From the NCBI GenBank assembly GCA_947247005.1, contig OX365952.1, forward strand, positions 44,434,722 through 44,498,721: 64,000 bases of DNA. Direction: 5' to 3'. The notes beneath the pieces were generated by a model that was not told where the DNA came from, did not search any database, and saw only the letters and a program-made list of their open reading frames with translations. Shown piece after piece: positions 42,291 to 53,272 of this stretch (its first letter is position 1; every line of letters begins with the position of its first letter). The position numbers and the translations under genes are program-made. This stretch comes from Spisula solida. Taxonomy: Eukaryota; Mollusca; Bivalvia; Venerida; Mactridae.

Positions 42291-42539
42291 TTTAGTTAGT
42301 GACTAACTTTGGTATTCACTAACATTCCATTGAGTTTGGTTGGAGTCAGGCTGAAGTCGACGTTTCGCTCCCTCGAAAATTCCTCACTCAGTCGAGTCAA
42401 CTCCAGCTACACTTACCGTTGTGAATACCAATTTCAGGTTAGGTCGAGTTCACACTCAAACGCACGGACGAAACAACGATTAAATTTGGATTAACTCAGT
42501 GAGTGAGAGTGGAGGAGAGGATGTGAATATGGCCCATAG

Positions 42540-42838
42540 AATATAATACATGTATAGCATACTATAAATACACAGTTGTCACAAAGTCAATGTTTAAACG
42601 TGTGATAATTCTCAATACAACTAAAATGAAACCATTTGATAGAACATGTTTTGTTTTCACATTGAATCATATCATCAATAGAAGCATGCATTCAGTTTGT
42701 ATGTTCAATGATTGTTTATCGCAAAAAGATGATAACACTGGCCTGTAGATGGACAGCTGCAGTTTCGGTTGGTACTAATGTGGCGACGCGTTTATTACCA
42801 GTCCTGTAACTCCTTCATACATCATTAGTTTAAACATA
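42540..42838. other. Non-coding, nothing recognised
   Basis: AT-rich sequence between the TIR element and the 3' end of the minus-strand exon. Confidence 0.35.
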
Positions 42839-42846
42839 TTTTATTA
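42839..42846 (-). terminator. Candidate polyadenylation signal for the minus-strand exon at 43044
   Basis: AATAAAAT on the - strand about 200 nt after the stop codon of the next entry. Confidence 0.35.
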
Positions 42847-43043
42847 CCCAAAAATATACAAAATTTGACATACAAATACATCTATAAATACAATTTATAT
42901 ACATGGGTAAAAGGGTCGAGCCACAAGTTCCAAAACTTAGTTACGGCTCTCCCCTTATACCAACATTAATTACATTATAATATATATATATAGCGTGAAT
43001 TTAAATGCAGGTGTTAACATGTAGATTATTACACATTTACACA

Positions 43044-43233
43044 TCATACATCATTGAAGTCGGCTTGTTGAACAATGATATGTAGCCAAGGAACACCAGC
43101 TACTTCACGCTTCAATACGGAGTAGATTTCTCTGACGTAATCGTTCCACTGTTTCAGCTCATCTCTTCGCCATTGGTTTCCATGGAAATAGTTCTGTGCA
43201 CGAGGAAACTCTTTAGAAACCAACATTTGAGCA
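43044..43233 (-). CDS. Candidate terminal exon, unknown protein
   Basis: On the - strand a good acceptor (GATATTTCAG) is followed by one base and then 62 open codons ending TGA at 43044-43046. It encodes FPRAQNYFHGNQWRRDELK and REVAGVPWLHIIVQQADF. Composition looks protein-like, but I do not recognise the family. A poly(A) signal follows. The upstream exon is not identified; the next coding piece on this strand is a retroelement gag, so it may belong to a mobile gene. Confidence 0.45.
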
Positions 43234-43328
43234 CTGAAATATCCACATTCTTACAATAAACATAACACTTAACACTAATGGCTAAAATTATGGTGTATAT
43301 GAAAAGCGGTTGGTTGGAATCGCGTGTT

Positions 43329-43655
43329 TTAATTATACAATATAACGATAACTACAAATTCATCGTAGTGTTTAATGGTGTCACGTTGATAGCCTGACAT
43401 CTGCTTCAATTCTCTACGCAATCCCGAATGTAGCTTCTGTTTAAGGATGTGGGTCTCATGTCGCTTAAATCCTTCTAATTCAACAGCTTTATCGAACAAC
43501 TCCAGTCGGGATGCATACTTATCCACAGATTCCCTTGGTTCCTGGTCACAAGTGTAGAATTTCTTCATAACTGTGTCCAAAGTCTCGATGGTTCCATAAG
43601 CACTGTCTAACTTTTCCAAAACATGAGTTACAGTACGCTCCCTACAGCGCTTTGA
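43329..43655 (-). pseudogene. Retroelement gag-like ORF
   Basis: The frame runs VLEKLDSAYGTIETLDTVMK, FYTCDQEPRESVDKYASRLE, LKQKLHSGLRRELK and TIKHYDEF. This is the capsid-type region of Ty3/gypsy-like gag and is related to 31768-32103. No zinc knuckle or pol follows. Domestication is not excluded, because this stretch is open over about 100 codons. Confidence 0.7.
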
Positions 43656-43714
43656 TTTCCACTTAACCGTTACAATTCACCTAGAAACGATGTAGTTTCG
43701 GGCGAGGCAATTGG

Positions 43715-44194
43715 GTACTGTTTTATCAAAGCATTTACGCTAGCGTAACTCTAAGTTTTCCGTAAATATTGCGTACGTCGATAATATTTGGGCAAATGCG
43801 TTTTACTAAGATATTTTTTCTCATGTTTTGTCCTAAGTATTGGCGTAATTCTACGCAAGGTCGGAGTAAGCGTAAATAGCAAATATGAACGTAGTGAGGA
43901 GTTTTTGCCACGCACTGTTGATTTTCGACCGTCACTTGTTGTTATAGACCGTGATTAGTAATATAAACCTGTTTAATCATCAAAACTTATCGAACTTTTA
44001 TGTATATTTATTCACTCTGGTTCCCGTTATATTGGTAATATTATGGCCCGGTCTACGTTCAATATTCAATATTTTTACGTAAATGTATGCAACAACTTGC
44101 GATCGTTTAGTAAAACACACTTAAGGATTTGCGTAAGTGACAAATATTTGCGTAAACTTGCGTGACATTTACGCAATGTTAGTAAAACAGTACC
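43715..44194. mobile_element. MITE family B, copy 2
   Basis: GTACTGTTTTATCAAAGCAT and AGTAAAACAGTACC ends, with GTAAAC/TTTACGC words inside. About 480 bp, longer than the copy at 27735-27916. Confidence 0.78.
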
Positions 44195-44199
44195 TTGGA

Positions 44200-45270
44200 G
44201 AGTAGAGTTACAGTAGCACCAGGTCCTAAGCGTCTAAGTTTGTCACAACTTAATTGGATTACTGACACGCTTTTAGCTATCAATTACACAAAGAAATGGG
44301 ATTTTCGGTTGTTTCGGTCGTGCGAATAAATATTTACTTGAATGTGTAGTTACTGAAAGTCATTGTACACGTTCCACATCGTGCATGGCCATGTCGTAGT
44401 GAAACCCTTTCCTGTGTTGTTGAAATGTGTAGAGATGACAACTTCGTGCGTGTAATGTCCTTATACACTGTTTTGTGTGCTTTGACGACGAGTGTCGATC
44501 ATAACCGATTTTTTTACATTCCTTTACATTATTTACTTTTTTCAAATAATTTCGTTCGTGTAGGTTTCATTATAAGTACTGTAATTATGACTGATTATGT
44601 GACTGAGTTGAAAATGCTTTCTCAATACACCAGCATCTAGAAATTCTGTGAAACATTCAAAGCCTGTCTAAGATATTCCTGAACGAAGGTATGTCAAGAT
44701 CATGTTGTAATTCATGTTGTGTGGTGTTTTCCTAGTATTTCTGCCATTGAATCGAATGATTTTTACAAATTTTTTACACATTCAGAATGTAGATTGTGAG
44801 CGTCCCTTAAGTCGATTGTAAGGAAAGTAGAGACGCATTTCTGACCGCATTGGAAAGTCAGTACAATACATCAGATGCTATGTTTCTACGAAAACGAAAT
44901 AGAAACATCGTATGTAAGAAGAGATTGTAAATTATTAAATTAATATTATAAAATGAAACAAGTAATAAACAGGCTGAGAACAATCATACGGATTATGGGC
45001 CGTAATGATGTACTTACTCTCTTGTAACACAAACACGATTATGACCTGCAAATTGCTAATTTATAATATCAGACTTTGCTTTTTATTGAAACAGTCCGTA
45101 CGTTGATCTTCCGTTTGTTTTGACCTGGCTTTTTACCATGCGTCCTGTGTGCAACAATGGTTGTGTGTATTTTGTCTTTCAATGTGGATTTGTGGACTTT
45201 TTTCTTTAGGGGGATTCTAAGTCTGTTTTGAAAATAATGTGTGAAATATTGGGATTTTGTGTACAGTGTA
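44200..45270. other. Non-coding, nothing recognised
   Basis: Short ORFs only; no partner sequence noticed in the window. Confidence 0.35.
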
Positions 45271-45273
45271 CTT

Positions 45274-45690
45274 CTAATCTATCACACTTTTTGTCAAAAA
45301 AATGATTCTCACTATCGAAAGATACCTCATTCGCCATGAATCATGTTTAGTATAACTTATCACTGCATCGTCTGTCAGTTTGTGCTTTGCATTTTGGCGT
45401 AAATGTCTGATGCAGAGTAAATATGTGCCTTCTCGGAATGCGGTGGTAACTGAATTAACCATTTCCCGTTCATCATCGGAGCCTATAAACAATTTATGCA
45501 AGGGCTTACTGCATAGTTGTATTTTCAGGTGGTATAAGAAAGGATAATTATATTCGAAATCACTGTTAAACCATGCATGTAAATTGGACCAAGAATATGG
45601 GTGGTTGGTCAGTGCGTGGACTCTTAATACTAATTTGTTTGTAACATGTGGTAGTTAAACACCTGACCATTGAGCGCAGACATTCTGTAA
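45274..45690 (-). pseudogene. MULE-type transposase core, frameshifted
   Basis: An acceptor-like TACTTACAG at about 45690 opens a - strand segment with SIKSPRTDQPPIFLVQF in one frame, then DFEYNYPFLYHLKIQL, LFIGSDDEREMVNSVTTAF and YLLCIRHLRQNAKHKL in another. GSDxExxMxxAF...HL.C.RHL.xN is the middle of the MULE transposase domain. A frameshift near 45590 breaks it. Confidence 0.75.
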
Positions 45691-46077
45691 GTATTGTATT
45701 TGTTCGTCTGTGTATAACAAAATATATGGGTCTTCGCGTTTTCATGAACTATTTGTCGTATATAAGGGTGATTTTGCGCTACCATATTTTCTAAAGCAAC
45801 TATATGGACAACAAAATTATCACTTACATGTAGGAGGGGTGCATCAGACTTTGTTTGTTAATGTATCTTTGTTTCGCGGACACACTATTGATGTCAGGAA
45901 ATTGGACTCTTTCATATTTTAATGCTAACGTATCACAGACTGTTTAAGGTTTGTTTGATTCTTTCGCTTCGTCATTGATTTGGTCATTTTCCGTATGTAG
46001 TTTTTCACATTGGGTCCAGATTTCGAATTGCCATGTAAACATAGTCCGGGAAATGTGCCTACATACTCCTACAACGC

Positions 46078-46740
46078 TCAATCACTGGTTAACCCACCCT
46101 CTCCTAACCACGTCACATTCTTTTTGTAATTGCTGTCAATTACCTCTGTAAGACAACCACATGAGACGGTTCCGGTTGTGGAATTAAAGGTACATAATCT
46201 CCCTTCCCTTGGATACGTTTTAATGAGCATTTTTAAGGAATCGTTGTTTTTGTATAAGACTGTTAAATCCCCGTCACCACCCGTTAAATAATAATGATAA
46301 GTTTTCGGTGAAGTATCACGGTCACTATTCCGCACACCTAAGTTATCTGAGATACTTTGCTTATTCTTAGAGCGGCGGTCAACATTTCTACAGTTATTAA
46401 CTAAAATGTACTTGTTTTCATGCCTATACGGTGGTACAGAGTCTAGACCCAGTCCTGGCGTACTTAACATATTTACCACTCTTTGCGTATCCATCAATCC
46501 CTCTATATCCCCACTGTATTTTGCTAAATCTGACTCTAACCTTTTTGTCTTTGAATCGGACACCGTTGATTTACGTTCATTGACATGTCTATATTCCTCT
46601 GCGTCGGATCTGGGTCGGACATCTCCTGCACGTGTACCATCGTGTATAGCATTCGACGTTTTTACAGAATCTAAATTAATATCATTACTCGTTCTATCCA
46701 AAACAACGGCACTACGTGGTACAAACATTGGGGGCAACAT
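46078..46740 (-). CDS. Uncharacterised 220-residue ORF between OTU and MULE pieces
   Basis: Open from ATG 46740 to TGA 46078. The first 70 residues are polar (TSNAIHDGTRAGDVRPRSDA). The rest holds TYHYYLTGGDGDLTVLYKNN, KTYPREGRLCTFNSTTGTVS and a GCL cysteine motif. After the stop the - strand continues with ERCRR-like and TWQFEIWTQCEKLH coding in another frame. A decayed copy lies at 53280-53950. Position suggests part of a mobile OTU/MULE protein; the domain itself is unknown to me. Confidence 0.6.
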   Translation of the reverse strand: MLPPMFVPRSAVVLDRTSNDINLDSVKTSNAIHDGTRAGDVRPRSDAEEYRHVNERKSTVSDSKTKRLESDLAKYSGDIEGLMDTQRVVNMLSTPGLGLDSVPPYRHENKYILVNNCRNVDRRSKNKQSISDNLGVRNSDRDTSPKTYHYYLTGGDGDLTVLYKNNDSLKMLIKTYPREGRLCTFNSTTGTVSCGCLTEVIDSNYKKNVTWLGEGGLTSD

Positions 46741-47014
46741 GGCTAACCTTTGCTGGCGTCGAACTTGAATTGCCGTCGTTGTTTACTAGTAGAACAAAAT
46801 GGTTGAGCACTAAACCCTGTGACTGAGATGAGGCTAACATCCGAGATCACATGTTACAACATGTCCTGACAGTTTCTACCTAGTATCCTCTTAGTCAAAG
46901 GTTCTGAGGTCGATTCTTAAAGTACTTGCGACGGGTAGTATGACTTAATTTTTTTGTTAATGACGGCACTGATCAAATAGAACTGTTCGATGCCAGAAAA
47001 AGAATAGATTTATA

Positions 47015-47242
47015 TCACATCATACAATATTTGAGCATAATCACTAATACATCATTCACAAAATATGTTGTTGTATAATATGATTTATTCAAAACCGATG
47101 CAATCGCACTCAACAGACTTAACAATTTATGGCGACTCTGATTTCCGCATAAAGCTAGCGATTCCGCTCTGTACAAACAATTCCCGTTCCCTTGTTTGGT
47201 TGATACCGGGTATTTTTGTCCTACAATAACTTGATGACACAT
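47015..47242 (-). pseudogene. OTU-type cysteine protease domain piece
   Basis: YPVSTKQGNGNCLYRAESLA and CGNQSRHKLLSLLSAIA match the start of an OTU domain; the catalytic cysteine would be in NGNCLYR (about 47177-47179). Further along on the - strand IKSYYPSQ follows, a segment often seen after such domains. The histidine end is not seen. A frameshifted copy is at about 54600-54720. Confidence 0.78.
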
Positions 47243-47529
47243 TCACAAGTCTGTTTACGGCCTTCTCACAAAATAAAACATCTGACGAATGTTTAAACCC
47301 AATATTGTAAGACTCCCATCAATGTGGAGTTTCCTCTTTGAGTTTAAAGCTGCAATATTTGAAAATGATATACAAATGTAAGTTTATAAAATGCCGCAAA
47401 ATCTTCTCTAAACAATACAAATATTTTACAGTGTTCTTGATATTTTTATGTCGCCTTTCTCAACTATGACAGTAGTTATACAGTCTGGGACTGCTATCTC
47501 AATGGTATAACGGTCCACCTAGCGGATAA

Positions 47530-47985
47530 CTTCTACACATTCTTATGTGATAATTAAACTGCATGATACCTTGATCATCATGAGCGCGCTAGCACTATCA
47601 TGACTGACCGAAGTTTCCAGTATTTGGGCAGTATTGTCCATTATTTTGGAGTCGGTATTTTCAACTCTGTATTGTCGTCGTTCATAGTTGGTTCGAATTC
47701 CATTGTACTAGTACATAATCATTCCAGCAAAAATCAGCAATTATGAAATAGTTTTGGTGAGCGAATAGTGAAGCTCACATATTTATTCCTTTGTCCGTCC
47801 TTTGTCTATTAAACATAAATTTCATAAATTAAGTTTTAATTAAACTTCAAAACAGAAAAATGTTACCATCCTTTTTGAATACAGGTTTCACTGAATGTGT
47901 ACATATAATCAAAGAGCTGTTCTGTCGTTCACAATGATTAATAATCCAGGAGACACAAAAACACGTCTTGACTATACGACCACCT
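47530..47985. mobile_element. Sequence inserted between two halves of a duplicated block
   Basis: The copy at 53.3-55.0 kb runs directly from the 47520 equivalent into the 47993 equivalent (GCGGACTCG(A/G)TCTTG). This 460-bp stretch is therefore extra in copy 1. Its own ends were not resolved. Confidence 0.5.
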
Positions 47986-47989
47986 ATAG

Positions 47990-48350
47990 AATAGCGGACT
48001 CGATCTTGACAACCGGTGCCAGGGCTTCGTTTTGACGAAGGTGTTCACGCAGGTGAATAATGTGTGGGAAAGCATTTTCAAAAATATTGCTGTGAAAACA
48101 GTTACAGTTGATTAGCAATCGGCAAAACATTTGCCTTTGGCCATTTACAAAGACATGATAAATCATGGCAAAGACAACACTGGGAAACATTTTCATTATA
48201 AACAGCACATGACACTGGAGGAAGTTGCAAAAAATCTCTACACAAAATGACCTGAATTCCACCAAAATACAAATTTGGATCCTTAATGGAACAAACCACC
48301 TCTAAGGTTTCCAAGAACTCTGACTCATCATTGAGCATTCATCAATAATA
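47990..48350 (-). pseudogene. PIF1-type helicase fragment, copy C
   Basis: On the - strand: IIDEC (Walker B), then after a frameshift SEFLETLEVVCSIKDPN, FGGIQVILCRDFLQLPPV, and in a further frame CFHSNIFENAFPHIIHL and RQNEALAPV. These are PIF1 motifs II to IV in order. The usual GDF is RDF here. Confidence 0.82.
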
Positions 48351-48359
48351 GGGATTAAA

Positions 48360-49380
48360 ATCCAAGACGGCATTGTACGTGTTGCGAGTTTTTAACCCAT
48401 CCGAAATTTGGTCACCCCTGTCCGATTGAGATTTGTGTGTACAGGAAGTGTTTTTTCGGGGTACTCTGAAGACGTGAATGGAATTGGCAAACTCATTAAA
48501 AAAATATTTTTGTTGTTAATAAATTATCTTTTATTTTCTAATGATGTTTAAAAATGTTCCTTGAGATAACCGAAGGCCCTAGCTTACACAACATTAAACG
48601 CGATAGGGGAGGTAAGAATGCTAGCGCGCGAGATAAAGGCGGTCGGTTAGCATTTTAGACTGTCCCTCGCAAACGGAAGAAGTTGTTTCATTCGACTGCC
48701 GTCAAGTAAGTACAGCCTACAATCGTTAAAATGACTGCTTATACGATTAAAGTACTTGTTTTAAACAAGGAAAACTGTCTTTTATACACATAATTGGCGT
48801 AGGTAAACAAAGAAATCAACTTTCGATGCTAATTTGCATCATAAAGTTTGATAAACGAAGCGTATCCAAATTTGTTCGTACCCAAATTGTCAACAACAAA
48901 CAATCAACCAACCAACCAACCATTTATTGTGAATTAATTATCAACAATTATTCTGTGTTAGATGACCATGTTAATTGATCACAACTGTCTACTGCTGGTT
49001 TGTCAATACAGATCTCCGTGAAAAAATATGAGAATTGACCAAAATACAAACAATGTAACTTTTCATGAGTGCTTTTATGATTATAATTTTTTATAAGAAA
49101 TTTTTTTTGGAAAAAAAAGACATAACAAGACCGGAGAAGTGACAGATGTCCCAAGACCCTTCAAAGAACCCTCAGATCCAGTTAAGGTCTGTGTTGGTTG
49201 ACCCGCGTTTAACAAAGTTTCTGTCGTGTTGATCGGTATTCATCTGTCGCTCTGCTGTGACTGTCCAATACAGTATGTAGCTGCCATGTGACCTCTGGTG
49301 TGATGCCATCATAAGAGCTGTCATTGACCTAAGCGGTATCAACAATATTTTTAACCAATCGATTATCTATTCATATTTTA
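48360..49380. other. Non-coding, repeat-derived in part
   Basis: ATCTTTTATTTTCTAATGATG near 48530 recurs near 13050. Otherwise nothing recognised. Confidence 0.35.
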
Positions 49381-49384
49381 GAAT

Positions 49385-49550
49385 ATTCACCATATCGACA
49401 TTACTGGTTAAAACCCGTTGTCTGGGATTACGGAATTAATTGAGCGATAATGTGCGAGATATTCTGAATGTACGTCAGGGGGGAACTGATATAGCGTATA
49501 GAGCAACTAGGTACAAAAATCGCGATTATTTTAGCCAAAAGATAAGAATT
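49385..49550 (+). repeat. Direct repeat E, copy 1
   Basis: AAAACCCGTTGTCTGG...AATGTGCGAGATATTCTGAAT...AGAGCAACTAGGTACAA recurs at 50455-50630. Confidence 0.85.
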
Positions 49551-50454
49551 TGAATAAAGTCTTACTTGAACACATTGACAACATTATTTTACGACCTCGC
49601 TGACAATATTTTTGCCTCAATAATATGTTTAACTTGAAAAATGCGTAGTCTGTATATTTTCTCACCATCGGTATCGAGCTTCGAAATCGACAGTGTAGAA
49701 TAAAATGCAATATTCAAATATTGAACATTTTTTCAGATAATTCTTGCTAAACTTTAAAGTTTATAAAATTAAGATGTTTAATGATAATGTGCAATAATTG
49801 TTTTATATGTTTTTCATGTTTAAACGTTGAAAAAGAAAAAAATATACACTCCCGCTATACCGCTTATTGCTCGCTAACCCCCTGACCTTGAAATTCCGGA
49901 TCCGGAAAATTCGGTTTTAATTACCGAGTAATGTCGATATCGAGAACCGCTACCTGGGTAAATGAATGGAACCACCGAAAATCCTCCTTTTCCTGCACAA
50001 AACAGTCCCTCTGTTAAAATGTAAGTTCACAAATTGTAAAAATGGGTCAAGTCTAAACTCTAACCAAAGGTGCTATCTCAAAGCTGAATATATACCCAAC
50101 ATGTACAGTGTAGAATGGCTAAAAAGGGATCATTGACTGAAAGGCCTGTTTCTTGTTCGTCTATTATAGGACTCCAACATTTTGCTAAGAAGGAGTCCTG
50201 GGACTCCTACTTCAAAATCCTACCGAGAACCCAGTCTATATGTGTAACTGTATAACGATGTATCGCCGATGCTTGTCTTCCTATATATTGGAATCATCGA
50301 TATGCCTTGGGTCGTATCAATGACAGCTCTCGTCGTCATTCAAGAAAACGCTAAAAACACACTGTTCTTAAAACCATATTCTGGCTCATTATCATTTTGA
50401 TTCCTTAGGGGTCTCCTAAAAGGTAGTTCAGTTATAACTGCAGATACGGTTTGT

Positions 50455-50630
50455 CACTGACCATATCAACATTACAGGATAAAACCCGTTTTCCAGTATA
50501 ACAGAATTAATTTAACAGCAATGTGCGAGAAATTCTGAATCTAATACTTTTTGACAGGGGGTGGCTGCATTAAGCGAATAGAGCAACTAGGTACAATAAT
50601 CGCGATTATTTTTGCTAAAAAGGAAGATTA
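50455..50630 (+). repeat. Direct repeat E, copy 2
   Basis: AAAACCCGTTTTCCAG...AATGTGCGAGAAATTCTGAAT...AGAGCAACTAGGTACAATAA, about 1.07 kb from copy 1. Confidence 0.85.
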
Positions 50631-50699
50631 TGTGAAGTCTATATAGTTACATTGTGACTCACTGAACTTATGTAATGCTTAACTTTTACTCCGGCACTT

Positions 50700-51105
50700 G
50701 GGGTAATGTGCGTGTGGACTGGCCATACGGCTTACAAAGACGCATCGCCATCAACAGCCATTTCTCTGTAACTTGCATGTAGAATTTCATGGAACTTAAT
50801 CAAAATAAATATGAACAACTATACAGTACTTTGATGATGCCCGTCCTTTCCTAGTCATTTCTTGGTAACTAGCCGGTAAAATTACATGAAACTTAAAACG
50901 AAAATGAATGCTCACACTAAGATGATGCCAGTCAAGTTTTGTTATTGGACAATTTTCTTTAGAGTTATTGCCCTTGATTTAATGAATAATTCACTCTGCC
51001 CGTCCATTCACATTCATTTCTTTGTAAATAGCTGGCTGCTGGTATGATTTCATGAAACTTAAAATGAATAGGAACGCTCATACTGTGATGATGTCCGTCA
51101 AGTTT
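50700..51105 (+). repeat. Diverged tandem-core repeat
   Basis: AATTTCATG(G/A)AACTTAA and GATGATG(C/T)C(C/A)GTC recur about every 120-150 bp. GCGTGTGGACTGGCCATA at 50709 also occurs at 7739. Confidence 0.6.
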
Positions 51106-51106
51106 T

Positions 51107-52145
51107 TAGCTCACCTGAGCACTCGTGAACATGTTTTACCTAATCTACATGAAACTTGGTCACAATGTTTGTCGCTTTGCAATCTAGGTAAAGTGCGTAA
51201 CTGGGTCATCTGGGGTCAAAAACTATGTCACATCAAATTAAAACCTTGTTTACGCTCTAGTAGTGATGGGACATCGGTTGCAAATCATAATCGATCATCA
51301 GCTAGAATCGACTGGCACTTCCAATGCGATTTTCCCGATTAATAATCGGCAGAACAGGGACTGAATATGCAGTGTACTAATGCATGTTTTCCTACTTCCC
51401 AAGTCGCGAAAAAAGGTGACAAAGGGAAAAACAATGATTTTCGGTAGACGTTTTACTATCTGAGTTTGAACAAATTCTTTGAATTGGTTCTAACAGGCAT
51501 CCAATTGGTTCAAACTTCCATGCTTTGAATTTTCCTAGCAATTTTTGATTAAATAAGTCTTGTTTAACATTTTGTTATATTTATCCGATGATCGATTATG
51601 GATGAATGACATCGATCATCGAAATCGGCTGACTTCTGCACACCACTAATCGATGTTATCCGATAATCGGTACATCACTACGCTCTAGAGGTCACATTTT
51701 TTATGTTATATTAATGACACTTGGCCACAATGTGTAGCTTTATGAAATCTAGTTATCTGGGTAACTGGGTCTCCTGGCGTCAAAAACTAGGTCACAAGGT
51801 CACATCAAAGAAAAACCTTGTTAGCACTCTAGAGGTCACATTTTTACCTAATCTATATGAAACTTGGACACAATGTTTGTCGCTTTGAAATCTAAGTCAA
51901 GTGTGTAACTGGGTCATCTTGGGTCAAAAACTAGGTCACATCAATTTTAAACCTTGTTTACGCTCTAGAGGTCACAATTTTTATGTTATATTAATGACAC
52001 TTGGCCACAATGTGTAGCTTTATGAAATCTAGGTCTAGTTCGTAACTAGGTCATCTGGGGTCAAAAACTAGGTCACCAGGTCACTGATTCTGCCTAAACT
52101 GCTGGTCATATGGTGAGCGCTTTAGAGCCAATGGTCCTCTTGTTG
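51107..52145 (+). mobile_element. Tandem-core dispersed repeat with GTGAGC ends
   Basis: Starts TAGCTCACCTGAGCACTCGTG and ends GGTGAGCGCTTTAGAGCC. Internal units of about 130 bp share ATGAAACTTGG(T/A)CACAATGT, GGTCAAAAACTA(G/T)GTCACA and CTCTAGAGGTCACA. An hAT-type MITE interrupts it. Confidence 0.85.
51261..51680. mobile_element. hAT-type MITE with 8-bp target duplication
   Basis: Bounded by TAGTGATGGGACATCGG and CCGATAATCGGTACATCACTA, flanked on both sides by the 8-bp CGCTCTAG (51253-51260 and 51681-51688). An 8-bp duplication and TAGTGATG ends are hAT features. The interior has many ATCGAT-like inverted words and no transposase. Confidence 0.93.
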
Positions 52146-52321
52146 TATTAGTCAATTTTCCTTGAGTTATTAACATTCTATCTGAATTTCATGAAATGTA
52201 GAATAAATACAAACTGTATGAACAACCATACTGTGAAGATGCCACTCACTAATAACTGTAATGAGTTATTTTGATATAGTATCAATGGATGATTGAATCC
52301 CCTTTAGGCAATGCCTTAGTT

Positions 52322-52925
52322 CATATTAAGGACGTCTGTATTCATTATGTTATCTGAAATGGAAATGAATGGTAATTCCATCTATATCTGATAAAAATTA
52401 CACAGAAAGATACAAATTAAGTTTATTTATTTGAAAGGTAACGCATATTATACCAGGAATATTTCAGTGCAACAATTGCTAGTTATAATGTACACATGGC
52501 GCATTGTACAATAACTTTGATACTGTATTAAAGTAAATTCATCAATCATAAACATTACACAAATACCTCAATTTACATTTGCAATGGTAGTCACTTTTTG
52601 CATTTACCTTCATTTAAAAGACCAAATTGCGTCAAACTTTGACATGGTCTTGTTAGTGAGGTTCAGTTGCGCGGTCTTTCAATACACTACGATTAATTTA
52701 TACTGTGAAATGTATGGAGTTATATACATGTTTCCTAAAACTGGCTTATGCTTTACATTGGTGTGGATGATATGGGGCATCAATAAAGGTGGATGCCTTC
52801 CATCTCCTATGCCCGACCACTTGTGGATTGTAGTTGGTTTGACGTATGGTGGATAAATTGAACCAGCCATTCCGGTGGTACCTGCATAATAGAAAACAAA
52901 ATGCAACACATTTCACAATTATTAT
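52322..52925 (-). repeat. Segmental copy shared with 60700-61295
   Basis: Near-identical over about 600 bp (for example ATATTTCAGTGCAACAATTG, GTTCAGTTGCGCGGTCTTTC). Carries PIF1-like exon material on the - strand. Confidence 0.92.
52757..52881 (-). CDS. PIF1-type helicase exon, copy B
   Basis: Acceptor CTATTATGCAG, donor AAT|GTAAAG on the - strand. It encodes TTGMAGSIYPPYVKPTTIHK and WSGIGDGRHPP, the motif Ia region of PIF1 helicases (TGMA...TTIH.W.GIG.G). The frame is open here, while the sister at 61115-61255 has TGA in place of the first glycine of GDGR. The neighbouring Walker B exon in this copy (near 52330) is decayed. Confidence 0.75.
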
Positions 52926-52974
52926 ACATCACTGGTTAACCCACCTTCTAACCACGACGCTTTCTTTTTGTTAT

Positions 52975-53272
52975 GCCCCCCTATCGATAGATGGGGAGGC
53001 ATATAGAGATTCACCTGTCAGTCCGTTCGTCCGTTCGTCTGTTCGTCCGTTCGTCCGTCCGTCCTGGTTAACCCAAATTGACCGTTTCTTCTAGCATTAA
53101 TATGGCTTGCTACAAAGCTTTCATACTTACATGGATGTTGTGTATGAACACTCTCCACACGCCAGTATCACCTAACCCCATTTTGACCTTCACCTTGACC
53201 TAATTTTGGACTTAGACTTATTTATGGACAAGGCTTCCACAGGGGGCATAAGCGTTTATTGAACGCAGTCTT
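52975..53272 (+). mobile_element. Tandem-core dispersed repeat D, copy 2, inserted in a duplicated block
   Basis: TATGCCCCCCTATCGATAG...GTTCGTCC run...GGTTAACCCAAATTGACCG...GAACGCAGTCTTG. It splits TTTCTTTTTG|TTATTGCTGCC relative to the intact 46.1-kb copy; TTGTTAT at both edges may be the target duplication. Confidence 0.85.

Larger units (their letters stand above)
40753..42533. mobile_element. Large TIR element, about 1.8 kb
   Basis: TAGGCCCATATTCACAT and GTGAATATGGCCCATA are inverted ends with ATA on both sides. Subterminal hairpins (CTCCACTCCAACTCGAC with GTCGAGTGGAG; CTCGACCTAACCTGAA-type) are clear. A SINE (41500-41725) is inserted and a 57-codon - strand ORF lies at 42117-42290. A Harbinger-like origin is possible but unproven. 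Confidence 0.82.

Noticed and set aside
46406..46768. + strand ORF of 120 codons
   Set aside because: It is the shadow of the - strand ORF 46078-46740; the - frame is longer and its region recurs in a second copy.
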